Part shown: in pieces, positions 1-20,801 of the stretch | Numbering within the stretch: the first letter of the stretch is position 1 | How the letters are laid out: the number at the start of each line of letters is the position of its first letter | NCBI GenBank assembly: GCA_018350325.1 | Contig: JAEVLN010000002.1 | Location: forward strand, 1,432,162-1,496,161 | Direction of reading: 5' to 3' | Source of the DNA: Globodera rostochiensis | Taxonomy: Eukaryota > Nematoda > Chromadorea > Rhabditida > Heteroderidae | DNA length: 64,000 nucleotides | Notes under the pieces: generated by a model | What the model was told of the DNA's origin: nothing | Seen by the model: the letters and a program-made list of their open reading frames with translations, nothing else | Databases searched by the model: none | Position numbers and translations under genes: made by a program

Positions 1-360
1 CTCGAACCCCGATGGAAGAGCACGACATTCCGCATTTTGATGCGTAATTGGTTAACCACTTTGCTACGGACGTCAGCGACAGCCAACCCCCATTTCTCCT
101 TTTTAGTCACTTTTATTTAATGCGTGGGTGGGGGGGCACCGAGGCTTATAGGCCCCCGGCTCGCCTTTTTTTGGCGTAGGCATGCCTGGACCGGCCCGGA
201 AAAGCCCAACTATTTCTAGTACATAAAAAATTAGGGAAATTAAAAATAAATTTTAACCAATTTATTTAGGTTAAGTACGGATGGATTTCCATTTTGAAAA
301 AAACGCAAAAATTAAAAAATATATAGGTACACATATTGGTGGAAAACGTAAACATTTCAG
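1..360 (-). repeat. tRNA-like/SINE-type repeat, copy A (cut by window start)
   Basis: On the minus strand this reads as a tRNA-like head (A-box-like TAGCAAAGTGG at about 56-69, B-box GGTTCGAG running off the window edge) followed by a body. Body and head recur at about 1578-1975 and 2208-2390. The shared body includes a G-rich run and the stretch around 'ggcatgcctggaccggcc' near 180-197. Homology with the 1.6-kb copy extends to about 360. Seen directly as repeated sequence; the SINE label is inference from the pol III-type boxes. Confidence 0.6.
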
Positions 361-568
361 CCAAAACCGGGCAAAATTGTTATTATTTTTTAAAGATTTT
401 AACTTAATAAAATAGAAAATTTATAAAATGCAAATTCTTGTTAAAATTGATTGAAAAACGCCTAGCTCAGCATCGCGATTTGCGACCCAAAAATGGGGAC
501 AAGTGATTGGCGGGGATTGAGGGCCCCAAAAGGGTATGTGTCGGGGCCTGCCTGATCAGAACCAAAAA

Positions 569-886
569 TCAGAGGATTTTTACGAGTCGGGGGACACGTG
601 ATCGGCGGGAATTGATCCCGACACCGGTCGCCCCAAAAGTGTGTGTGCTCTCCCATTCGCGAATCTCGAGCAGTAGCAGCAGCACTTCCGCTTGCTTGCC
701 CCCCCCCCCTCCAAAACATTCATTAATCACCTGAAAAAGGAGCCATCCGAAAAACAGAAGCGTCAACCCAAGGGGCAGGAACACCAGACTGCACGTCTGC
801 GCGTCGTAGTCCAAGCAGTAGTCGCACTCGCCGCTACAGCCGTTGCTGCTCACCTGCCTCACATTGTGCCACGCCCAATGGGGCAT
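569..886 (-). CDS. Possible small membrane protein gene fragment, unrecognised
   Basis: A minus-strand frame opens with ATG at 886 and reads a Cys-rich stretch (CSGECDYCLDYDAQTC) followed by a hydrophobic segment (LVFLPLGLTLLFFGWLLF), which looks like one transmembrane helix. The sequence right after the helix offers a CAG|GTGATT splice donor near 733-732, so the true exon probably ends there and the rest of the open frame (569-732) would be intron. GC content is higher than in the flanks. I do not recognise the family and could not find a convincing next exon. It may be a first exon, a fragment, or chance. Confidence 0.3.
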   Translation of the reverse strand: MPHWAWHNVRQVSSNGCSGECDYCLDYDAQTCSLVFLPLGLTLLFFGWLLFQVINECFGGGGGKQAEVLLLLLEIREWESTHTFGATGVGINSRRSRVPRLVKIL

Positions 887-1057
887 TTTGTACAGAAAAA
901 AGTGTCTATTTAATGAAATGGAAAAATTAGTTGTTTTTTAAATTTATGGAGAATTTTCAAGAAAAATGTGTGAAAAAAACTCGACCTAATTGAGTGAAAC
1001 TATCTTAAAATTAAAACAAAATTGCTAAAATAGAATTTAAATAAATTAAAAAAAAGA

Positions 1058-1345
1058 CGCCCGGATGGGGCTCGAACCCCGATGGAAGCGCGGCTGCTGG
1101 CACAACGCTAATGCGTGGGTGGACGTTTTCTCATCCTCGGGCGTTTTTAAAATCAACAAAAACCACTAAATTACACTCATTTTCGGAGGCAACAAGGCGG
1201 CAAGTTGCCGAGATTGGGGCTCGGTGTTTAACCTATTTTGTGTTTACAACATCAAAATAATGTCGTGCCAAATTGATACGATTTAAAAACAACACATTTT
1301 CAAATTTAAGACAATTTTGACATTCAATTAGCATATGTCAAAGAT
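1058..1345 (-). repeat. Repeat: SINE-type head plus linked flank, duplicated at 2.2-2.9 kb
   Basis: The 1058-1100 segment carries the same B-box end (CGCCCGGATGGGGCTCGAAC on the + strand) as 2208-2227. The flank at about 1139-1285 ('ctcgggcgtttt...tgtcgtgccaaat') recurs at about 2787-2945. The order is kept but about 500 bp more sequence lies between the two parts in the second copy. This suggests local segmental duplication followed by insertion. Confidence 0.6.
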
Positions 1346-1577
1346 ATGATTTGAACAAAACAAAATATTTAAAAAAGAAGACAATTTTGGCGTTTAATTC
1401 GACATTTTGTTGTTAATATTTCACGGTTACTATTTGGCAGTTGGTTTTGTCCAATTTTGGCCTACCAGACATTTTGTCCGTCGGATCTTTTGTCGTCAGA
1501 CATTTTGTCGCTTTCCAAGCAACCGAACAGCCAAAATGGCTAAAGTGGGTATTAAAACCAAAGGCAAATAACAATAT

Positions 1578-1975
1578 GCCCGGATAGGAACAGAACACAT
1601 ATGGAAGAGGTTGACAACGGATTTTGATGCGGAGAGTTAACCACTTTGCTACGGGCGCCAGCGACCGCCAACCCCCATTTCTCCTTTTTGTTCACTTTTA
1701 TTTAATGCGTGGGTGGGGGGGGAGGACCGGGGCTTTATAGGCCACCGGCTCGTCTTTTTTTTGACGTAAGGTATGCCTGGACCGGCCCGGAAAAGCCCAA
1801 ATATTTCTGGTACCAAAAAAAAATTTGGGAAAATTAAAAATTATGGATTTATCATCTGAGAGCGATTTATTCAGAAAGTTGAATGTAAAAACAGGGATGT
1901 ACAGCTGGATTTCCATTTTGAAAAAAATGCAAAAATTAAAACAAATTATTAACGGAAAACGCAAACATTTAAGTG
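1578..1975 (-). repeat. tRNA-like/SINE-type repeat, copy B
   Basis: Diverged copy of the 1-360 repeat: head at 1578-1664 (A-box region 'ccactttgctacgg' on the + strand), then the shared G-rich body and the shared tail ('ggatttccattttgaaaaaa', about 1914). The open frames at 1698-1964 and 1825-2064 lie across this repeat and are not supported as genes. Confidence 0.6.
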
Positions 1976-2207
1976 GTGTTGCTTCGGCTATCGGTCCGAA
2001 GGACGAAAGAGTTTTGAATGTCGAATGCTTTATAAAAATCGCTAACTTTTGGAAACGAAACTAGGTTTGGTCCCCGACTCACGAACCCCGAGCTTAGACT
2101 TTTTTTTACGGTCGTGTAAACATTTTCTAAAATTTTTTTAAACTTTTTTCGATTTTTTAAAATATTTTGATGTTAAAAATCCCAAAATAGAAATTGTAAA
2201 AATAAAA

Positions 2208-2390
2208 CGCCCGGATGGGGCTCGAACCCCGAGAAAGAGCAGACACGCGCATTTTGATGCGTAATTGGTTAACCACTTTGCTACGGACGTCAGCGAACAA
2301 ATCTCTCCATTTTTCCTTTTTCTTCACTTTATTTAATGAGTGGGTGGAGGGGCCCGGCTCGCCTTTTTTTGACGTAGGCATGCAAATTTC
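2208..2390 (-). repeat. tRNA-like/SINE-type repeat, copy C (best preserved head)
   Basis: Minus-strand head with A-box-like TAGCAAAGTGG and B-box GGTTCGAGCCC. The 7 nt ACGTCCG before the A box can pair with CGGGCGT at the other end (one G-T pair), like a tRNA acceptor stem, and T-rich sequence follows. The T-arm and variable region do not fold into a standard tRNA. A tRNA-derived SINE or tRNA pseudogene is therefore likelier than a working tRNA gene. Confidence 0.55.
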
Positions 2391-2945
2391 TCAAAAATCA
2401 CCTGCCCAAGCGATCAGTCGTACACCTTGACTGCTTCAACTTAACGAATGCTTCCGAGTTAAGGCAGGGGGGTTGCGATCGGGTAAAGACACTGCTCAAG
2501 TACAAACATGTTTTGATTTCCAAGTACATAGCCAGTTTTACAAATTCAAGTACACTCAAAAAAATTTTCCAAAATCAATTAAAATTCTTAAACACATCGG
2601 CAGAACTTGGCAATAAGTACGCTTTTAAAATTGTAAGTACGAGGGTCCGTTTCCAAGTACTGTGGTTGGCATCCAAGTAGGTATCGCAACCCTGGGTCAA
2701 GGTAATTAAGCGAGAATCTGAATTGTTCTGGTTGAACAAATTATCGCATTTTATCAATTTATACGAAGGTTGGCCCCAGCTAGCGCCCTCGGGCGTTTTA
2801 AAATCAACAAAAACCACAAAATTACACTAATTTCCGGGGGCAATGAGGTGGCATGTTGCCGAGATGGGGGCTTGGTGCTTAACACTTTTTCGTCTTTTAC
2901 AGCATCAAAAATGGATAATGTCGTGCCAAATGATACGAATTAAAC

Positions 2946-4980
2946 AAAGAAAATTGAAATATTAAGATTCAATTTTGGCATTCAATTTGGCTTGTGTCAA
3001 AAGATTTGATTTAAACAAAACAAAACATTTTCAAATTACAATTTTGGCATTCAATTTGGCTTACCTATGTAAAAGTTAAACAAAACAAAAAGAATTGAAA
3101 TATTAAGACTCAATTTTGGCATTTAAAGGATGTGATTTAAACAACAAAAAGAATTGAAATATTAAGATTCAATTTTGGCATTCAATTTGGCATTGTTTTA
3201 ATCGCAGTTATTGGCTTGCCAAAAACGGAAATTGAGAACACACACACCGGTTTTTGTCGCCAAAATGAGGCCCAACCAAATATAAAGTACTTTAAATGTA
3301 TGCCGCGCTGCTTGGTCGCTCACTCTGTCTATTAGCCGTGCCCCCCGCGGGGACATATTCAATGTGATGGGCGCCGGCGCTTAATTGCTGCCAGCCGGTG
3401 GCTGTCATTAACTAATAACTCGCTGTATTTTCAAAACGAAATGCCGAGGAGTCGGAGGAAGGCGCACCTTTTTATGGGGCCACGAACGAAATCGATAAAA
3501 GTCGTCACAAATCCCCCCCCCCCACATCTTTGAAGTTCCATTTTGACGAAGGCCTGAAATAAGGACAAATCCTACAAATAAGGACATTTTTAATAAGATT
3601 AAGACCCTAAATAAGGACACATCTTATAAGTAAGGACCGTTGGCATCCCCGAAAAAAACCCGAGAATGTTCGAGACTCGAGAACGAGACTCGAGAACATC
3701 ACTATAATAGACATAAAAAAGTTTATTTTAAGTTCCGTTGGAATCAAAAAAAAAAATTTAAACAAAAACAAAATTGTTGTGCCGATGTTATTCAAAATGC
3801 CATGCCGTCCTCAAATTGTGTGGAATGGTTTCGGCGGGAGGGATTTGTGTTGGGCGTGCGTAACCTGAGTAAATAATCTTAGCAACTCCCCCCCCCCCCC
3901 CCCCCCCTCGCCGGTGGTGGTGGTGGAAGGTATCGATTCCAAATTTTGTCCAAACATTGAGTTGGGGGGGGGGCTACGGAATTTGGAAAAAAAAATTCCG
4001 ATGCTTTTTTATTGAATTTTAAAAGGCGCGCCCGCTTAAAATAGAAAATTTAATGCGCTTTAAATCGACTTAATTAGACGCTAAAAAAAGAAACACAAAA
4101 TTAAGTAATAAGCAAATTAGTGCACTAAAAATGCCATTTTTTCTGTGCATATTTTGGCATTTTTGGAGCATACAAATCCGGTCTTAATTAATGAAGCCCG
4201 CCCCGTTGGGTTTATTTGGCATTCCGTTTGAATGAACGGAGCCAAAGTAGAAGGCATTTAATCCCCCGGTCTTTTGCTTTAAGCCAGCAGGAGACGAAGA
4301 AGATAAGGCTGAAATCAGAAAAGTGAAAATATTTGATTAATTTTTAAAAATCTTTTAATTTCAATATGCCTAAAATATAAATTTTATTTTTAAAATAAAT
4401 CAAAATTTTATTTTTAATAAAATTTTGGAAAATAAAAAGATGAGCAATGAGACCAAAGAAGATAAGGCTGAAATCAGAAAATTGAAAATAGTTGAGATAA
4501 TCTAATTTGGCAATGTGCCTAAAATAAGCACATCATTACTTGCCTCAAAATTTGATTTTGGGGTATCAATTAAGAACAACAATTTTTCTCAAAAGAAATT
4601 TATAAAAGAATAAATTAAAATATTATGAAAAATTAAAACAAATAGGGCAAAACAAAACAATTTATTTAATATTTCGCGTTTTTTAATCAATTTAAATACG
4701 GTCTCTAGTAATGAGAAAGTCGTCTGTCTGTCACCACTCAAAATGAATTAACTCTTTTTTTAAATTTCGATTCTGTCCGCCCCAAAACAACAAAACGTTT
4801 TAATGCCGAATGCGACAAATAAATAATGTTCTCATTCACTTTTCAATTTACCCGTTCAGACAAGAAATTTTATAAATTTCTTCTCAATCGACCAATAATT
4901 TTTTTGTTTTGTTTTTTACATTAAAACCACTTACCTACCTATCTTCCCAAAATAATACTACATATTGAAAGGTTTAAAAA
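2946..4980. other. Stretch without a supported gene
   Basis: AT-rich sequence with short repeated phrases ('attttggcattcaatttggc' several times at 2980-3200), a moderately GC-rich island at about 3300-3420, and a long C homopolymer at about 3886-3907. The 78-aa frame at 3640-3876 contains 'ctcgagactcgag' style low-complexity sequence and looks spurious. A paired repeat of 'gaaatcagaaa.tgaaaat' occurs at 4312 and 4475 and again near 7765. Confidence 0.6.
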
Positions 4981-4992
4981 ATGTCTAATCCA

Positions 4993-5032
4993 CGCCAGGG
5001 ATGTAAAAAGTCCGACAGCCGGACCCAAAAAT
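4993..5032. repeat. CAGGGATGTA-type MITE terminus preceding the satellite
   Basis: 'ccagggatgtaaaaagtcc' directly precedes the satellite. The same terminus (CAGGGATGTA or close) occurs at 6808, 10872, 12408/12521 and 20802, where it is the end of an element. The array therefore probably arose by amplification inside such a MITE. Confidence 0.5.
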
Positions 5033-5928
5033 GTCCGGAAATCCGGCATGCCGGACCCAAAAATTTCCGGAAATCCGGCATGCCGGACCCAAAAATGTCC
5101 GGAAATCCGGCATGCCGGACCCAAAAATTTCCGGAAATCCGGCTTGCCGGACCCAAAAATGTCCAAAAATCCGGCATGCCGGACCCAAAAATGTCCAAAA
5201 ATCCGGCATGCCGGACCCAAAAATGTCCGGAAATCCGGCTTGCCGGACCCAAAAATGTCCAAAAATCCGGCATGCCGGACCCAAAAATGTCCGGAAATCC
5301 GGCTTGCCGGACCCAAAAATGTCCAAAAATCCGGCATGCCGGACCCAAAAATGTCCAAAAATCCGGCATGCCGGACCCAAAAATGTCCGGAAATCCGGCT
5401 TGCCGGACCCAAAAATGTCCGGAAATCCGGCTTGCCGGACCCAAAAATGTCCGGAAATCCGGCATGCCGGACCCAAAAATGTCCGGAAATCCGGCATGCC
5501 GGACCCAAAAATGTCCGGAAATCCGGCTTGCCGGACCCAAAAATGTCCGGAAATCCGGCATGCCGGACCCAAAAATGTCCGGAAATCCGGCTTGCCGGAC
5601 CCAAAAATGTCCAAAAATCCGGCATGCCGGACCCAAAAATGTCCAAAAATCCGGCATGCCGGACCCAAAAATGTCCGGAAATCCGGCTTGCCGGACCCAA
5701 AAATGTCCGGAAATCCGGCTTGCCGGACCCAAAAATGTCCGGAAATCCGGCATGCCGGACCCAAAAATGTCCGGAAATCCGGCATGCCGGACCCAAAAAT
5801 GTCCGGAAATCCGGCTTGCCGGACCCAAAAATGTCCGGAAATCCGGCATGCCGGACCCAAAAATGTCCGGAAATCCGGCTTGCCGGACCCAAAAATGTTC
5901 GGAAATCCGGCTATTCTTGGTCACCGCA
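5033..5928. repeat. 32-bp satellite array, about 28 units
   Basis: Unit of 32 bp containing GTCCGGAAATCCGGCATG, then CCGGACCCAAAAAT. It holds the perfect 12-bp palindrome CCGGCATGCCGG, or CCGGCTTGCCGG in variant units. Units vary at two sites, GG/AA after GTCC and CATG/CTTG. The order of variants at 5321-5608 (9 units, 288 bp) is exactly repeated at 5609-5896, so there is a higher-order repeat. The unit has no stop codon in any frame and 32 is not a multiple of 3, so all six frames are open for about 290-370 codons. These frames are artefacts, not proteins. The last unit is truncated before the CX gene. Confidence 0.97.
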
Positions 5929-5988
5929 ATCGAAAAATTGCCCAAAATTACACCACCAAAAAATTTGGCATTTACACAAAACAGAAAT

Positions 5989-7290
5989 ATGAAGCTGCAC
6001 GAATGCCATCGACAAAAATGTTTCATTTTATTCATTTTTGTTAACTTCGGTGCCCAAGCTTCCCCATCATTCGGTGATTCCATTGGGGCCGGGCCTGGAA
6101 AGTAAGTGAGTGAGTGGAGTTAGTGTTTTTTAAACAAATTTTTCGTCGAAAGTAGCCAAAAAAACATTTCTAAAAAAAAATTCTCAGCTTTGGAAGCGGC
6201 ACGAGGCTTGGCTCAGCGAGCCGTGTGGAGTCCTTTAAAACGTCGTTTGTGAGCAGTTCGGCTGGTCAGTCGGTTGGATGTGTTATTTTGTTCAAATTTA
6301 TTTTTATTACAAAAGCATATATATGTAATTGAATTATAAAATTTAAAAAGCAAAAAAGAAATAAAGAAACACTAACATGTATGTTTTTAAAGTTGAAATT
6401 ATTTTAAATAATTATTTTGCAAATTCAATTTTATTCAATGAGATTTTAAACAATTTATCAGCAAACACCACCTACTATCGTAACCGACCTTTCGATTACT
6501 ACGGTAACCATTACTATTTGGGCGGAGATGGCGCAATCAAATTGAATGCCGGCGAAATTCATGTTTGGCATTATGAAATGCGTAAAATTCAAAAATTCAA
6601 TGAAACGCACAAAATGTTTCAGTGTGAAATGCCGCTGGACACGCTTTTCAATCAGAATGCTTCGTTATCTAATTCATGCAAATTGGCAAATAAAACGTTG
6701 TCCGCTGTGACAAATGGAACCCGCTCTATGACAAATGGAACCCGCTCTAGGACAAATGGAACCTGGCCAGCCACATGGACAAATGGAACTCGTCCAAACC
6801 ATGTAAACCAGGGATGTCTTCCGTGTCAAAGAAAAATACGGAGCACGGAATTACGGAATGCTAAAAAATACGGAATGCCAACAAATCGGAATTAGGAAAT
6901 TACGGAATGCTAAAAAATACGGAATGCCAAAAAATCGGAATTAGGGAATTACGGAATGCAAAAAATACGGAATTACAAAATGCCAAAAAACAGAACACGG
7001 AATTCAAAAAAAAATACGGGGTGAACAGAGAAATTCACCCCAATTCAGTGTGTTTTTTTTTGCTTATGTGTAACTTGCTGAAACTCCTTTTTTTTTGATC
7101 ACAGATCGTTTGGACGTGCAAAGAGCACGTTGAGCAATGTTGCGGCATTGAGTGTTGCCCTGCCGAGAAGTCGGCAAATGACGTCACTTCGATCGTCATA
7201 ATTGTGCTACTTATAGTGCTGTGCTGTGCGGTTTCAGTAATCGAATACGCTTTGAACAGTTATGCCCAAAAATTATTCGAACAATTTTGA
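5989..7290 (+). CDS. CX-module single-pass membrane protein, 4 exons
   Basis: Proposed exons 5989-6101, 6188-6279, 6462-6802 and 7105-7290. All introns are GT-AG and phases agree; the product is 243 aa. Exon 1 encodes a signal peptide (hydrophobic core CFILFIFVNFGAQA, residues about 11-24). Exon 3 has an aromatic-rich stretch (YYRNRPFDYYGNHYYLGG) and a run of N-glycosylation sequons (four NGT copies from a short tandem repeat). Exon 4 has IVWTC...CCGIECC, typical of the nematode CX module, then a transmembrane helix (about residues 211-232) and a short tail. The family is nematode-rich and of unknown function; I infer an extracellular disulphide-bonded domain anchored in the membrane. The 32-bp satellite ends about 60 bp upstream of the start. 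Intron 3 holds a CAGGGATGT-type repeat remnant rich in 'aaatacggaatgc'. Confidence 0.8.
6711..6795 (+). repeat. In-frame mini-repeat encoding NGT sequons
   Basis: Imperfect tandem copies of a unit around 'acaaatggaacccgctct' lie inside exon 3 of the CX gene and encode repeated T-N-G-T. The reading frame is kept. Confidence 0.8.
6808..7010. repeat. Repeat remnant in CX-gene intron 3
   Basis: Begins with CAGGGATGTCTTCCG, similar to the CAGGGATGTA MITE terminus, followed by degenerate 'aatacggaatgccaaaaaatc' tandem phrases. No second terminus was seen. Confidence 0.5.
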
Positions 7291-7318
7291 TTTAAAGCAA
7301 CTTTTTAATAGTAGTGCA

Positions 7319-7380
7319 TAGGGGGGGGGGTGGGGGGGGGGGGGGGGGGTCGGCGATGCCGATAGGCGCCGCCGGGAGAA
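7319..7380 (-). repeat. Poly-G tract plus conserved hairpin core of a MITE family
   Basis: A G homopolymer interrupted by one T, then 7351-7374, the reverse complement of the hairpin core CGGCGGCGCC-TATC-GGCACCGCCG also present at 14706-14729, 20978-21001 and 36292-36315. It sits between the convergent ends of the CX gene and the methyltransferase gene. Confidence 0.65.
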
Positions 7381-8006
7381 ATTTGGCATTTTGCTATGAA
7401 ACTTTGTCTAAATTTCGCCAAAATCAAACCGTTTTATAATTTAAAATTTCCCATCTATAAGTAATTTTACTGCATAGTTTAGGTATATTTTTACACTGTT
7501 AAAGAACCGATAGCTATTTTCAAAAAAAAAAGTGCGGCAAAGCGCGTAGTGATTGCTCGAGAACTAAAATTTACGGAGGAGACTCGAGACCGAGACGAGA
7601 CCCCAAAAACCAAAAATTTGCGAATGATTTTTTTCCCGAAAATTTTTTAATTTTAGGTTAAAAAATTTTAAATTCAATTTATAAACGGTAAAATTGCAGA
7701 ATACGTGTTAGTTCTCACTAGCATATTATAATTCTGATTTACGCCAAGAGACGGAAAGGCTGAAATCAGAAACTGAAAGATTAATCGTTAATGTGGCAAA
7801 GTGCCAAAAATATAAAATTTATTTTATTATACCTAAATCACAATGTTATTTTTAATAGAATAAAGGGCTAATCAGTGAAAATATTTGATTAAATTTTAAA
7901 CCTTTTAATTTGGCAAAGTCTTAAAATATAAATTTTAAAATAAATCAAAATTTTATTTCTAATAAAATTTTGAAAAAAGCCACAAGGATGAGGAGACAAC
8001 ATATTT

Positions 8007-9876
8007 TCAATCGCTTGGATGCCACCGGAACACGGCACCGCCAGTCGTTTTGCCAATTTTTCCGCCAAATTTGAATGGTTGCGGAGCGTCTGGCAGCTCG
8101 CCAACAAATTGAAATGTGCCCCCAGGGCATTTTTTGTCGCATGGCATTTTGACAAAATGGGCAATTAATTCTTCGCTAAAAATTAAAATATGTTAATGCT
8201 TTTATGAAAATGCGCGTTAAAAATTTTAATATTTTCGATAAAAAAAAAATTACTTTTTTATTTATAAATAATATATAATAACTGATTTAATAGTGAATAT
8301 TAGCAAAAAAAAATTCATTACTTAAATTTTAAATAATAATGATTAAAACAATAACAATATTATGTTTAATCCTTTAAAAAACAATCACATTGTAAAATTG
8401 CAGGAAATGATAAGAAAGAAATTCGTTTGTGTTGAATCTAAAAATACTATTAATAATAAAAAATGAATTTTATTTTTAGCCCACCGTTTGGAGCACAAAA
8501 CATTTGGCCAACATTTTGACAATAATTTTCCAAGGCCTTCTGTCGATTCTTGCCAAGTGAAATTGCGTCAAAAGTGCCCTGAAAATTTTGAATTATTTTA
8601 TGCGCAAACAAAACAAAAACTTTATCGATGACAAGTTCAAATTTGTTGTGAAATTCGATGTCCAACCGATCGGAAGTCAAATCTGCTACCTGAAAAGGAT
8701 TTAATTCACAATTTAGAACACCTCCTAAGGAATTTCAGTCATTAACTTGATCAGGAATTCAAGGAATGCTCGAACATTAACTCGATCAGGAGTTTCGATC
8801 ATTATCTTAATCAAGAATGCTTGAATATTAACTTGATCAGGAATTTCGTTCATTATCTTGATCAGGAATTCAAAGAATGCTCAAACATTAACTTGATCAG
8901 GAATTTCGATTTATCTTGATCAAGAATGCTCGGACACTAATTTGATCAGGAATTTCGATCCTTATCTTGATCAAGAATGCTCAAACATTCAGGAATTTCG
9001 ATCTTTTTCTTGATCAGTTTAAGGAATGCTTAAACATTAAATTGATCAAGAATTTCGTTCATTTTATGACTCTGATAGCATTCCGTCTTGTTGGCTTGGG
9101 CGTGAAAGCTGATCACCGCGTGGCATAGTTGGCGGATTTAATTCCCACAGTTTTTCTTGGTTATTTATGATCGGAAAATCTGGCGGCGCCATGATTTCGA
9201 TTCTAAGTAATTGGGCGCCGGAAAATATTGAAAACTTAGGCGCCGTACAATTGATCGGACACCATCATGCTTTTCACTTTCAGCTCAATTATAGCCCAAA
9301 AGCATTCATTACTAACTCTAAACTGAATGGCAATGGCATTTTGTTCTTGGCATGATGAAGCTTGATGGGCCAATTCAATCGCCTTCGCGGAGTAGTCGAT
9401 GCCGACAAGATGAGAAAAGCCACGAGAGCGCTAAATACACACAAAAAAATTTTATTTTTTAATCACACAATTTTTTAGTTTTTTACGTGCCAATTTGCGC
9501 AACAGCGCTCCGTTGCCGGTGCCAAGGTCACAAATTTTGGTAAAAACGGACAAATGGTTTTGCTCGACAAATTTCAAAATGCGCAACTCCGCCGCAAGGC
9601 CAAACCAAATCTGAACAAAAAAATAATTAAAAATTAAATTAATTAATTTAAAGACTTCGCCTTCGTCGCCGTTGTCAGCAAAATTTGCCAGTTCAACGCT
9701 GTACAAATTGTCCCAACTAAATTATTTTGGCATGAAATTTGGTTTAGGCACATTGTCATAGACAAGAAGCGACGAATTGTCAACATCAAAAAATGGACTC
9801 AATTTCCTTACTATTCTTTTGTGCCAAGTTTGGAGTGTTCAAAGTCCGGCGGCGAACAACCCGCTTCTGCTGCCAT
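8007..9876 (-). CDS. eef1akmt2: eEF1A lysine methyltransferase, METTL10/Efm4 family, 8 exons
   Basis: Exons in coding order: 9812-9876, 9656-9716, 9467-9610, 9317-9430, 8621-8689, 8485-8578, 8389-8437, 8007-8175. They total 765 nt (254 aa plus stop), all GT-AG with consistent phases. SAM-dependent methyltransferase fold: N-terminal KLGTKEYWDNLY, motif I DLGTGNG (residues 70-76), LVGIDYSAKAIELA (motif II region), FELVIDKGTFDAISL, then IISCNFT and the C-terminal PFKFGGKIGKTTGGAVF. All are hallmarks of the family that methylates a lysine of elongation factor eEF1A in the cytoplasm (known for yeast Efm4 and human METTL10; inferred here). Length is close to the usual 230-290 aa. Introns are 36-95 bp except intron 4 (8690-9316), which is filled by a degenerate repeat. 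The KDM7 gene lies 308 bp upstream on the same strand. Confidence 0.93.
8740..9065. repeat. Degenerate tandem repeat in methyltransferase intron 4
   Basis: About six imperfect copies of a 55-65-bp unit containing 'ttgatcaggaatttcgatc' and 'ttgatcaagaatgctc', rich in the palindrome TGATCA. Lies wholly inside an intron. Confidence 0.75.
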
Positions 9877-10184
9877 TGTTACCAAAAATACATTTTTTTT
9901 AAATGGACAAATGGTAAAAAAACAACACCAACAAAATTTTAATTGAACACATTTAGTCAAAAAAGTGATTTAAATCACAAATGTTTCCTGCATAAAAATT
10001 ATCGTTGTAAATAAAATAGGTATATAATAGGAAAAGCGTATAATTAGGCAAACAAACATATGAGAAAAGATGATTCTGACTTCTTAAAATATGCATTTTT
10101 GAAAGACAAATAATATGAAAAATAAAAGTCTAATTACCCTAAATGGGGATGAGAAACAAATTAAATTAATTATGTTTAGTCTAT

Positions 10185-19989
<9,805 letters not shown>

Positions 19990-20790
19990 TTTTGATGAAA
20001 TAAATAATGGCACTTTCAGTAATTGTGACTAAACAATAAAAAAAAACTCGTTTATTTATGAGTTGAGAGTATCCAAAAAAATGTTCGCGGGGGGGCAGAA
20101 GTCGATTTTTAGTGGTGCATTTTTTCCTTTTTATTGAATTTTTGTTAACCAATTTTCCAAAAAATGTTTGATACATATTAGGTGGGCGCATTTTCATTTT
20201 TTACTCCATTTTTGTTAAGAAATTTTCAAGAAAAATTTTTTTTTGCGAATTCTGCTTACTTCTCTACTGCTCTGTGGGGAGGGGGGTTCGACGGTCACTA
20301 AAGCCATTAACCGATCATCTTAATCTTAACCCATACTAAGTCAGTCGCGAACGTACGTACAAATATTTTTTGAATTATTTTTGATTTTTTTTTTTTGACA
20401 CGAAAACTTTTGAAGAGACAGGAAAACAAAAGGGAGAAAGAAATATGTATGTAGAGATCGGCAAAATTGCATTTGCGGGATCCGCTCCCGCGCCGGACTC
20501 TAATGAGGAATGCACATTTTCTAAAGCCAGGACGGGGCTTGAAGGTTTACCGGGACTGAAATCCAGCAATTCGTCAGGCTATCCCATCATTTTTAGGGTC
20601 GTTCGCTCGTTTTAATAAAAAAACTTGATCCCAGAAAATGAATTACGATACATATGCCCGGGGACTAAAACTAACACACATGCCAAGAGTGAAAGAACAT
20701 AATCACCTGATCTCGTCGTCCTTCAGCACGAACTCGTCCTCGACGCCTTCCAAGCCGTCACATTTGAGATCCGGCCATTGTTTTAGTCCT
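19990..20790. other. Region 5' of KDM7, no gene seen
   Basis: Upstream of the KDM7 start. Contains 'aaaaaaaatgttcg..ggggg' C/G-run sequence and, at about 20452, a 'tagagatcggcaaaattgc' phrase related to element ends at 30756 and 35440. No promoter motif could be assigned with confidence. An in-frame GTG at 20013 precedes the chosen ATG at 19989. Confidence 0.5.
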
Positions 20791-20801
20791 ATGCATAAAT
20801 C

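Noticed and set aside
4939..6105. Six overlapping open frames of 291-374 codons with repeats such as DIFGSGMPDFRTF
   Set aside because: They are the translation of a stop-free 32-bp satellite in every frame; none has independent support as a protein.
8450..9706. Separate short minus-strand frames at 8450-8680 and 9452-9706 as independent genes
   Set aside because: They are exons 3, 5 and 6 of the methyltransferase gene read through their introns.
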